Part shown: piece after piece, positions 14,001-23,354 of the stretch
How positions within the stretch are numbered: position 1 is the first letter of the stretch
Layout: each line of letters opens with the position of its first letter
Assembly (NCBI GenBank): GCA_030142905.1
Contig: JASJOG010000101.1
Location: 900,501 to 964,500 of the forward strand
Reading direction: 5' to 3'
Origin: Heliopora coerulea
Lineage: Eukaryota; Cnidaria; Anthozoa; Scleralcyonacea; Helioporidae
Length of the DNA: 64,000 nucleotides
The notes under the pieces: model-generated
Database searches by the model: none
What the model was told of the DNA's origin: nothing
The model's input: the letters and a program-made list of their open reading frames with translations, nothing else
Translations under genes and position numbers: made by a program

Positions 14001-14100
14001 TCCCGAATACGAGGAACTGTCTTACGAGAACGTGGGAATGATGGTGGACAATCCATTGTACGACGCCACGAAGAAATTGAGAGCGACAACCACCATTTAA
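2092..14100 (+). CDS. Gene A: type I membrane protein, MNNL-like domain plus 7 tandem DSL units
   Basis: Exons 2092-2157, 8135-8362, 9262-10339, 11011-11122, 12640-12750 and 13992-14100, all GT/AG, phases 0,0,1,2,2. They total 1704 nt, giving 567 aa with no internal stop. Exon 1 encodes a signal peptide (hydrophobic LAFSLVMISVLF). Exon 2 and the start of exon 3 resemble the MNNL/C2-like domain of Delta/Jagged. A first DSL-like module follows (PRDDSTGHYTC), then six 30-residue units of pattern C-x8-C-x7-C-x8-C-x3, a membrane-proximal Cys-rich region (DLYLCKIDKG), a transmembrane helix (VGLFGTLLFIVIITVIIVVV) and a basic KKKKR stop-transfer segment. The tail holds YEEL, YENV and NPLY motifs and ends ATTTI, a class I PDZ-ligand form. 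There are no EGF repeats, unlike true Notch ligands. Family membership (DSL-type surface protein) is well supported; function as a Notch ligand or another adhesion/recognition receptor is unknown. Confidence 0.85.
6738..6993. mobile_element. hAT-like non-autonomous element with 8-bp target duplication
   Basis: Ends are inverted repeats (CACTGCCGTAACTAC at left; the right end reads CAGTGACGTAACTAC on the other strand). The same 8 bp, GTCCCACC, flank both sides (6730-6737 and 6994-7001). Terminal CA(C/G)TG plus an 8-bp duplication is typical of the hAT superfamily. There is no transposase frame inside, so it is a MITE-like passenger in intron 1 of gene A. Confidence 0.7.
7310..7405. repeat. Degenerate CAG/GTA trinucleotide tract upstream of gene A exon 2
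   Basis: Imperfect runs of AGCAGTA/ACAGCAGC-type triplets lie in intron 1, with a second small patch at about 8045-8085. Genes B and C carry comparable but purer tracts just before their exon 2, suggesting an ancestral intronic microsatellite duplicated with the genes. Confidence 0.5.
7505..7815. repeat. Dispersed repeat copy in gene A intron 1
   Basis: Carries blocks such as TCCTCCGATTTCTAG, an AGCCG..AAATTCAGC block and TTAATTATGTATTTCTTTTG. The same blocks recur around 37465-37515 and 39061-39520 in gene C, where they are split by other insertions. The internal arms CGATTTCTAGGTAG and CTAGAAATCG can fold back on each other. Probably a non-autonomous DNA element; the superfamily is not determined. 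Confidence 0.5.
9262..10339 (+). repeat. Gene A exon 3: DSL-array exon
   Basis: This single exon (359 codons plus one base) holds the second half of the MNNL-like region, the first DSL-like module and six further units, each starting CN-x-[ST/A] and ending W-[FYH]-G-x2-C-x3. Units 3/4 and 5/6 look like a duplicated pair: W-F/Y-G alternates with W-H-G, and CNDQGNKVC-type cores recur. This implies a recent two-unit (about 180 bp) duplication. If the donor at 10339/10340 is not used, translation would run on to a stop at 10476 without a membrane anchor. Confidence 0.85.
10650..10960. repeat. Polypurine GAAA/GGAA tract in gene A intron 3
   Basis: Strongly purine-rich plus strand with GAAAGAAAGAAA and GGAAGGAAGG runs, ending about 50 bp before the transmembrane exon. 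Genes B and C have a polypurine tract in the same intron. Confidence 0.75.
11469..12142. mobile_element. Inverted-repeat element with GCGCTTATT motif ends
   Basis: The left end reads TACCGTATTTACTCTAATAA and the right end, reverse-complemented, TACCATATTTATTCGAATAA. Both are followed inward by GCGCTTATT/GCCGCGGCGC-type motifs. There is no coding capacity. It sits in intron 4 of gene A and is a non-autonomous DNA transposon by structure. Confidence 0.6.
12374..12569. repeat. Fold-back element, family shared with gene B
   Basis: A near-palindrome of about 196 bp. The left arm begins GGTAAAAAGTTAAAAAGTTG, the right arm ends with its reverse complement, and the internal ACCTTCGTCAGAGAAAG / CTTCTCTGACGAAGGT segments also pair. 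A shorter relative lies at 29761-29874. Located in intron 4 of gene A, just upstream of exon 5. Confidence 0.75.
13344..13484. repeat. Dispersed repeat adjoining an AT microsatellite, copy 1
   Basis: About 140 bp containing GACGGAACCGTTTCGGCCTA and AGCCATGCCAGAGCGCTCTA, nearly identical to 39599-39738. Both copies abut a run of ATATAT, so the repeat probably moves or expands together with the AT tract. Confidence 0.7.
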
Positions 14101-14430
14101 AAATCAATTTTAGAAATTATGGTGAAATGGGTTCCACCAATGCATACACTTTTGCCATTCAAAATGAAGAGTCAAAACACTCACGTGAGTGTTTTATTTT
14201 GATTTAAATCTAAAATTCGCTCGCTCACAAGCAAAGAACGAGGAATTGAACGCTGCGTAAGGCGAAGCCCAGTGCTGTTTCTTATTTCGAGTTCCTCGAT
14301 AGTGAACGATGACACACGAACAAGGTACTTCAAGCCATTTAACGCTCTTACTAATATTTCACACTTTCACGTGCAAAAAACATATGCAACATGGAACGTT
14401 TTCACATATGAAACACTTAATTCACATGTA

Positions 14431-15686
14431 ATAGATACAATATGAGCGACCGATCTGTATGAAACTTAAGGCCGATTTCCAATGGGTGTAAAAAGTCGCG
14501 CAGGTGACAATTCTATTGTGAAAAAGTTGACTTGAAATTAACTTTTCCGCTCGACATTTTGTCAGCCAATATTAGCCAATCGACTCGAAGAACGACACCG
14601 CGTGCACGACTCTTTTTATACCCACTGGAGATCGGCCTTTACAAGGCGAGCCGTAGTAAATCGCATATAGTTCGTACCTGAATATTGTATCTTTCTTGGA
14701 ATTACGAATACATTTAAATGGCCATGTTTATCGGTTATTTTGAAGTTTCGGTAAATTTTAGCGTAGAAAACCGAAGGGAAAAGTTCGTAATTCTAATCAG
14801 TATTCTGTATCCGATTTACAGAATACTAATTAGGGGTCAAAATCCTTTATGTTTTTTTTTCGTGAATTATTCATGAGTTTTTTTTAAGTGCAATTAAAAA
14901 ACTCGTTAAGAATTCATGAAGAAAATACAAAAAAAAAAAATCATAACCGTGTTGTCTCTTTATATGTGATAAAGACACGTGTGAGTTTATCCTGAATTTT
15001 CTTCAAATTTTCCTCAATATTTTTAGCCTCAGAAAACAGAAATTGCCAAACTTACGTTAGGAATTAGCGTATAAAACGTTTCGTTTTTTAAGCCGTTCAA
15101 AAAACTCGCAGTAAGTGCTTTATCGGACCCAAAACACTCGGCTTCCGCCTCGTGTTTTATATCCGATAAAGCACTCCTGCTCGTTTTTTAAACATTACTT
15201 AATGAACTATTTAAAAATTTCAAATGTGAAATCGTAGAGTACGAAATATGTATATCACGCATGAATTTGAGAAAATTCACGTATGAAATATTTTCGTATG
15301 TGAAATTGCATGTGAAATTTTTGTAAGGGCTGAGTTTGAGTAAACTCCACGATTATGATCTTAGCTGGAAAATTTTCAACTTTTCAGAGTTCCAACCTCA
15401 TATTTACCTTTAAAAAACTCATTAATAATTCAAGAAGAATACACAAAAGATTTCGGTTCCTAATTAGTATTCTGTAAATCGGATGGAGAATACTAATTAG
15501 AATTATGAACTTTTCCCTTCGATTTTCTACGTTAAAATTTACTGAAACGTCAAAATAACCGATAAACATGGCCATTTAAATGTCTTCGTATTTTAAGAAA
15601 GATACAATATTCGCGTCCGATCTGTACAGGATTTACTACGGCTCGCCTTGTAAATCCCATACAGGTCGGCCGCTATTGTATCTATT
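14431..15686. mobile_element. Long palindromic element downstream of gene A
   Basis: The left arm (ATAGATACAATA, AAGGCGAGCCGTAGTAAAT, AACATGG-type blocks, AGAATACTAATTAG) is repeated in reverse complement on the right (CTAATTAGTATTCTGTAAAT, AACATGGCCATTTAAATG, ATTTACTACGGCTCGCCTT, TATTGTATCTATTT). The arms run several hundred bases. The left arm is interrupted by the small inverted-repeat element at 14468-14639. No transposase frame is seen. Confidence 0.75.
14468..14639. mobile_element. Small MITE nested in the long palindrome
   Basis: The termini are inverted repeats: AAGGCCGATTTCCAATGGGT at the left, and a right end reading AAGGCCGATCTCCAGTGGGT on the opposite strand, about 172 bp in all. 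It interrupts the left arm of the 14431-15686 palindrome, and the right arm lacks the corresponding sequence, so it inserted later. Confidence 0.75.
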
Positions 15687-15961
15687 TACTTTTTTTCTTT
15701 TTTTTTTTTTTTTTTATCTTATCAAATCTTTTCCTAACGGGCTGGCTAGCCTACTTGCTTCCATGGTATACGCATTCCTTTCAAAGCCTTATTAACGTTG
15801 TTAATAAAGCTTTGAAAAGCAAAAAGTTGTTTCAAAGCACCACGAGAAACCAGAATTACGTCAATTTAAGACAGTTTAGTGACGTTCAGCTGAATTTCAT
15901 TCAGTAAGAACGGAGTCAAGTTTTTGCTTTCACATACTAAACGAATTATTGACGAGTTAGC

Positions 15962-16126
15962 ATGAATGAATTTTTGACGTTTTCAGAATTATTATGGCAG
16001 GTACTGCTCGCACAAAAAGAAAAACAGCGTTTTCAACAGCTGGTGACAAAGTTGGAGGACAAAGAACGTTTGCTTACGACTTTTTTGTCTAATTCCTTCT
16101 GCATATGGTTCAAGCGTGTTAACTAG
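15962..16126 (+). CDS. Small open frame, hypothetical, possible gag-like remnant
   Basis: ATG to TAG, 54 codons, with a helix-prone glutamine/lysine-rich composition (LLAQKEKQRFQQLVTKLEDK). The style resembles the N-terminal coiled coil of retrotransposon gag-like proteins, but no downstream reverse transcriptase or protease frame follows. It could equally be chance or an exon remnant; the product is not recognised. Confidence 0.2.
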   Translation: MNEFLTFSELLWQVLLAQKEKQRFQQLVTKLEDKERLLTTFLSNSFCIWFKRVN

Positions 16127-18767
16127 ACACAATACATTTTTTGTTCTCTGTACAAAAGAAGTTTATCAATCATGCAGTCAAAATCATCCTTTTGCCTGAA
16201 TTGGGCATTTACGTACAAACTTAAGTAAAATTGACCATATATTCAGTGGTTTGCACGAGTTTATAGCTGGCTGAAATATTACGTAAATTATTTCTTCTTG
16301 AGCTTAAAACCTATCGACCCAGTTCTTCAGAGCAGATCAAAGCCTTCGACACCCAACGTTTTTTTTTTCTCTTGCTTGCAATGCACTGTGAGGTCTTCAA
16401 TAGATTTTAGTGTTTTCAATACCACGCGACGAGACGCTTTCAACAAACATTGCAGCACATTGCATTTTTAGTTCCGATGTCTACTTAGTATATGGTTTCC
16501 ATGAAATGTTAATAATCACAAACGTAGGAGTCGTCACGTTTGCAGTTGCATTAATCCACAACTGCAACTTCATTTTTATGACTGTTCAGTCGTACGAGGT
16601 ACGACTGTCGCTTCGATTTACGTTTCCATTGAGGTGGCTGCCCGGGTAATTATTAATTGTATATTGGTAACTAAATATGGTTCAGTACGCATGACTAGAT
16701 ACTTGTCTTGCTGGATTGTTATTCTATCAAGACAATACCGTCTGCGTGAATGTAAATATCAAAGTTTTTTGGTATTAGCTTCGGTAAATTTCTTGAGAAT
16801 TTTGACAACAAAAACAATGTAAGCATATCGAAATATCTGGTTTTCACAACTTCTCGTCATACGACAGAATTTTTTGAAATCCTCCTAGAATTCTCGGTAG
16901 CCTCCCCTGATATTTTACTGAAGTATACTTTAGTGAAATATGTCCTGATACCAGTTTCCAGTATACTTCACCGAGAAAAAACAAAACAAAGATCGTCCGT
17001 TTCAACCCTTTCACGGCAGGACTTCTTTTCAATTGACGAGTAAAATCGTTTGGCCTTCTCCAACTGTTAGATATTAGCCAATGTTGGTCTTATCCTTATT
17101 TTAAAGACAAATTCTCACGAACAAAGACAGTACTACTTAATCCACTATGTCGGGAGCCGCCATAATGGTAACCTGGCTTTCGGTTTGTTTCGATCTTCAA
17201 AAGTAAATCCATATCCAGTGACGCACTGGAACCTTGTATATATTTAGGTCGATTTAGTTTTTATATTGAATTAACTTCTGGACAGTAAAACCTTAACGGG
17301 CAATAAATTTCTCCGTGCATGTTATAGTTTGCAAAGCGGAGAGCGTACACTAATATTACAAATTTTACTGTGAACAATATATTTTGTAATTATCAATTAT
17401 TTAACGAAATTAGACGAGTAACGATCTTTGCAATGATTCTATAGCCATATTTCACGACTATGCTTACCAGTCTGTTGGATTAAAAGAAATAGGTTTTATG
17501 GAAATAAAAGAGACCGTTTCTTGAACTTTGCTTAAATAACACTGTAAATTTGACATGTATATTATCAAATTAATAAAGACGTAATGACGAATGAATGAAT
17601 GATCTCGTTACTATTTTGTTATTGAATTTTTAATCCTACAGTAAAGAGAAAAAAGTATGTGATTATCCTTCATTCACGAAGCGTATCTTAATGTGTCGAT
17701 TGGGATTGGAACAGGTAAGGGGGAGTGACTAGTCCCCCCAGCCACCCTCCCTGTGTCCCCCTGACAGCACTTGCCTGTGTCTTTGAGCCTATCCTTTTGT
17801 CACAAGTGAGAACCATGTTTAACCCAGTTAATACCTCAGTAATCTTAAAGCTTTGTTTACACGGATACAAATAGAATGTGTAAGTGGAAAGCTTATAAAC
17901 CATGAAACAATTTTATTATCTTTTGAGTCGTAACAAGCATCAGCCATACTTCAATATCAACTGAATAAAACAATTACTTTACAACTGAGTGGCTTGTGCA
18001 TGTGGCTAATGTTAACCAAACAAAAAATTCTGTAGACCTTTCTCATGCCTTTCAGCTTCGACGTCATCCTAATTGTGTGACATTTTTTTGTTGTTGTTGT
18101 GATGATTAAAATGCAACGGAATTCAAAAGAATTGTATCGAGGATTGATGAGCGTGATAAGGGTCTGTTGCTTCGATTTTACTGTGCTTGCAGAGATGAAT
18201 TAATTGTTGGCTTTGGAGAAGTTGTAAATGATACAACTTAAAATTCGTAAGCCTCAGTTTTCAAACTCAGGAAATATTTTTGAACTACGGACGGGAATAA
18301 AAACCAACCAAAACACTTGACCCCTGGTGAAATGTTTACATCATTCAGGTACACGAACCAATACATCTTAGCCGTAAAAACAGTTTTTTTCCCCTTCAAA
18401 ACGTGCGTTGAACACACTTTGGCCAGTCAACGTTTTCATTTCCGACTTTCCACTTTGGCGACAGATTTACCAAATGGTGGAAAGTTTCGCACTCCCTCCA
18501 CACCTCTACACCGTACGCCTCTCGTGCTGAGAGATTGGTTTGCATGGAGAATGTTATCACTTTGAAAACCTTGAACTTGTTTTTCTTCTTAAATGCGCAT
18601 TCCGACATAAGATCTCATATCACACACTTGCAAAAGTGTCTGATCCGTTATCCAAACAGCTCAATAGCGTTAAAAAAGAAAAGCTCCACTTTTTACACGC
18701 GCTTTACGGCTTTGGTCATAACACGTTTTATGTTTCATGTCACGGAGAGGTAGAAAGTGCCAGCCTG

Positions 18768-19207
18768 CAGGGCCGCCGAGAGGGGGGGCAGGGGGGCAAA
18801 TTGCCCCGGGCCCCCAACTCAAAGGGGCCCCCAAAATTGGAAGGATTTAGCATGGGTTGGTTTTGACCAATCAGCGATAATCTACCGGACATAAAACGAT
18901 TAACCTTTACGGTATTAACAAATTAAAATTTATACAGAACGTCTTACTGAAGCGGAAAGGTTTCTGGATTTTTGCATTTTCCTGTAACAATTTAAATTAC
19001 AGCTTTAATAAAGTGCATCTTACACAACGTATTGACATTGAAACGCAAGGATGCGAAGGGATAATTAGTGCTATACAAGGGGTAACATGTAAACCTGATC
19101 TCAAAACTTCATGTAAGCTGGGGCCCTATTTATGAAGTCATGGGCTATGACGTCATAATTAGGACCCCAGAAAAAGTTTTGCCCCGCTAATTCTCTCGGC
19201 GGCCCTG
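18768..19207. mobile_element. hAT non-autonomous element with perfect 8-bp target duplication
   Basis: Begins CAGGGCCGCCGAGAG and ends CTCTCGGCGGCCCTG, a perfect 15-bp terminal inverted repeat. It is flanked on both sides by CCAGCCTG (18760-18767 and 19208-19215). CAGGG termini and an 8-bp duplication are the hAT signature. It is 440 bp with no transposase. The intact duplication suggests relatively recent insertion. Confidence 0.9.
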
Positions 19208-20663
19208 CCAGCCTGAAACAAATTCCGGTTTGAAATGCGTTAGACATCCAAACTCCGGACAATCCATTGCATTGAACAACCAAACAATCTCTGTACAGCT
19301 GTATATAAACAGTATAAAGATGATGTCTTGAAAGTCACGTTTCCTCCCCTGTAAACATGTTGTAGTTGACATCTCCCATCAAAATTACACAAAAAAGTTG
19401 GCGTTTTCAAGCATCAATGCCAGGCGAATACGCAACAATTATTGGGGATCGATGCCCTTCCCTTTCTGATTTTGAGCCGCTACTGCCCCTCGGCCAACTC
19501 CGACTTTCAACGCCCTGCAGTTACTGCAGTTAGTTCACTGTGGTATTGATTCTTTCCCAAACAGTTGAGGCATTCACCTACCACTAATAGATCTTCTTAT
19601 GGGCTTGTCTTAGTTAACGTGCACACATTTTTAGCACTTGAACAAGAAAAATAACTGAACGTAAGAATTTTTCTTTTTCAATGCCATTCATGTTAACATA
19701 AATTTTTGTTGGCGAAATCGTTGCGCAGTTTCACATTTGCTTGGCAGAAAGTGTGCACATGTTCAGATATTTCGTCCGTATTTCGTGACGGTTCTTATGA
19801 GTGACGGTTTATGCTAATTGAGGTCAGTGAAAGTCGGAATTATGAATCCAATGTTCAAAAGGAAAGTAAATTTCTTGCTACGCATCTTTGTTTTAGCTTA
19901 AATCGTTATTGCAAGCCGAGTCACTCGATGTCGCTGACGCAACATCTACATCACGTCAATTTGAATATCACATCCTCTCCATTCTACGGACTGCGATCAG
20001 ATTAAAGGGATAAGTTGTTTTCCCTTGCTCAAAATGCGCCTTAATCAACTACGAAGCTACTTTCAGGTTAGATTTAACGAAGCAAAAGATAAACAACTTG
20101 ATGTCAACATTATTGCGTAATATGTACGGAGTTCATTCAGGCAATAGAAATTGTGTATTTTCATCAGTGTGTCTTGACTGTTTCTAGCGGCAGAAACCAG
20201 AAAGCAAACTCTACCATTATACATCTATATATATATATATATATATACGTTCTTCGAAATACTAACTGTGATGCACATAGCATTCTTGAAAGGTGACGTA
20301 ATGATGTTTAGCAGAATAAACGAAATGCACATGGATCTATGACTCTATGGTCATCCCCCGCGAATTTTTTGAACATTCTAAAATGTTAAGACCTTCAACA
20401 TTGACATTACCGTGATAAATAAGGATTGTTTCTTGTAGATCGAGATTCTGAAAAATACACCCTTCGTGTTTTCATGTTGAGACCTTTCGAGCTATAAAAA
20501 CAAAATTCTACCTTATCCGACTGTCAATTTGGCCATTCAGTAGATTATACCATGTGATTAGGGATAAGCCCCGAAATTTGACAGATAGAACTATAAGAGA
20601 CCGATTTAACTCAAAAGTTGGGTGCGAGAAGTTACCGACCCCTTATGGCGTGCAAAACTGCAG

Positions 20664-21295
20664 CAGTAGAACCTCGCTAACTCGAACTCGGTTAACTCGA
20701 ACTCCCTGCTAGCTCGAACCAAATTCAATTTCTCCTGGATTTGATCACATTTTCTCTATCATTTACTACCACATAGCTCGAACTCGGTTAATTCAAACTC
20801 CCAGCTAACTCGAACTAATTTTATAATCTCTTGGTTCAAATTTACCTCGTTAACTCGAACTCTATTTTGGAAACGTTGGTCGATAAACCTGAAAGTGTCA
20901 GGACGGAGCTGTTTGACTAGTCGGAATCTTGAATCTTTACTGATAACAACGTGACAATGTATGGAAACGTAATTCAAACCCAGAAAAGACCATAAAATAC
21001 CTGCACGTGTATTCTGGTATAGTCATTTCATCGTACACAGTTATCCAACTCAATACTGGTAGACATTGAAATATGGTAATATTAGTATTCAGGGCAACAC
21101 ATGCAACTCTATCCATGATGAAAAATTAAAATATTCTTAACTGACTGGACCAAAATGACTGGTAATAGTGGATGAATCATAAAACAAAGATACCGTATTA
21201 ATTACTAACAGGATACTTGAAATCCAACGCCCACCCCGCTAACTCGAACTATTTTTCACTATCGTTGGTAGTTCGAGTTAGTGGAGTTCTATTAT
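20664..21295. mobile_element. Inverted-repeat element built of CTAACTCGAACT motifs
   Basis: The left end CAGTAGAACCTCGCTAACTC is mirrored by GAGTTAGTGGAGTTCTATTA at the right. Internal GCTAACTCGAACT motifs recur several times. CAGTAGAAC-type ends are reminiscent of pogo/Tigger elements; that assignment is tentative. Non-coding. Confidence 0.55.
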
Positions 21296-23354
21296 ATCCA
21301 TATCAGAATCCACAGCATCTACAAGATGCCCGTTAACTTTTGAGCTTTGGCTTTATCAAATAAATGTAATTGGAAATGTTATGTAAATGTAGATTCAGAC
21401 AATTTAAGGACTAAACCTAACCAGACTCAAATTCTAATCGGCTTCACGCTACCAGACAAGGCATGACAGTAAGCGAATGTTTTGGGAGAGGATATCGGTG
21501 GTATTCCAGCAGGGGACCCGGAACCATTTTCGTCATATTTTTCGTGATGTTAAATCGAGCAACTGAAACACAAAAATGATCACAAAAATGCCGAAAAGAA
21601 GTCACTTATTAACCAAAGTTAAATAGCAAGGCAAACAAGTACGTTGCTTTCGTTTTCCGTTCACCTCTCTTTTTAAAAAAAAATATATCTTCCTCCGTCA
21701 CTCTGAACACGTAGAACCCCATTACAAACAAAGGACGAGAAACTACGCGTTGGACTTTGGAGCAATGTGCGTCAAATTGCTTTAAAAATACAGTCACAGT
21801 CGTGACGTTCTCGTCTACGAAAATCACGTTCTTAGAGATACTTTTATGTATTAAAGTTCGTCATGCAGGCGAACATACAAGGTCTTTAAACTGTCTACTG
21901 TTTGTCAGTGAGGCATTTCAAATGATCAAAAATGGGTCGTACGACTACGAAGCCCAACTAACTTATCCAGCGGTTGTTCATGGATCCGAGCACCTAAATA
22001 ACTGCCTTCCTTGAATATCACTCAGCAACATATTTACTGAAGACCTTTTCCCATAAGTCATTGGACGATTAACAAGTGATTGAAAATGGATACTTCTAAT
22101 CTACACAAACTAGTTATTACAAAGCTGAAAAGGTTGCTTTTTTAAATGCTAAGATTTCTGGTGTTGAAAACTGATGGCTACTCTCATTACATACGGCCCC
22201 ACGTAGCCTTCACTGATGAACAAACAGGAATAAATTTTAGAATGAAATTGTGGTAGTGGTCGTTTCATTCGTCGCAAATTCATTTATTTGATTAGCCGTA
22301 ATGCATTCAGCTTTATTCAGTGAGTTATAGACCATGAAAATTTTGTTATCAATTAAGCTTTCTTCCCGTTAGCTCGTGTATTCTCAGGGCATCTTAGCTG
22401 ATGAGAAATTTGCATGGTCTATAACACAAATGGTGCTGGATAAATCTAGATCACCATACAAATGTAAAACGAATCAATTATTCATATCTTGCCATTCCAC
22501 TTGTCTAGCCCGTATTCTTTCATATCAAGGACAGGTGTGGCCTGGTTATTGTTACAAAGGGTAAATCGGTTCAGATGTAAAACCAATTAATTCATATCTT
22601 GATTGGTCTTTGCGAGGGGGCGAGGGAGCTGTAGACACGTCAAATGTGAGTAACCTGTGCTAAAGTTGTGATCACTTATGATATGGGGACCGTTTTAGGG
22701 TCAAATATGGATTCCAGAGGTTTTAACTAGGTTTATGCTCCTTTTCAAGCAAGTTTTGTCATGTTCTTACTGGGAGGTGGGGAAGAAACTAGTGATCTGT
22801 ATCCCCCGAACCAACTACTCTTTTGGAGCTAAATAATCGAATCATGCAGTACACATGGAACATGCTTCGCGGACTTCTGCCGACATTTCCCTGGCGCGAT
22901 TTTGGAAAAATTACGAAGAAATATTCACCCGAATGTTATTAAATTCTCATAGTTTATATAAGGCTGATATTCGTTGGTACTAGGTCAGATTTTATCCAAT
23001 AAATCGGCCTTAACTTGTTTGTTCGTTAAGTGGAGCGCAGAGCTTATGATAACAAAAAGATTAACAATATTTCCGTGCTCAACTAAACGGATCAAAGTCA
23101 TTTTAAAACTCGGAGGAGCTAGTTCATGGTAAGTATGGATGTTTAAACTGAAAGGTTTACTCTTGCATATTACTCATGTTTTACATTCCGCGTGAGGGTC
23201 GCTAAGGCTGCCGAAATTTAGGTTGGAGAACACCTCATTAGTAATCTGATAGTATTATTCCGTATGTCAAGAAATGAAGAAAAGACATGCATCAGGCAAG
23301 CCAAGTTAATCAATTTTTTTGTCAGATTTGGTACATCGTCAGGAGGTTTCCACA

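Larger units (their letters stand above)
14101..23354. other. Intergenic region between genes A and B
   Basis: No complete gene is recognised. The region holds a long palindromic element (14431-15686) with a nested insertion, a 54-codon open frame (15962-16126), an exon-like block (17642-17714), a hAT-like element (18768-19207), an AT microsatellite (about 20228-20247) and an inverted-repeat element (20664-21295). The rest shows only short unsupported open frames. Confidence 0.5.
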
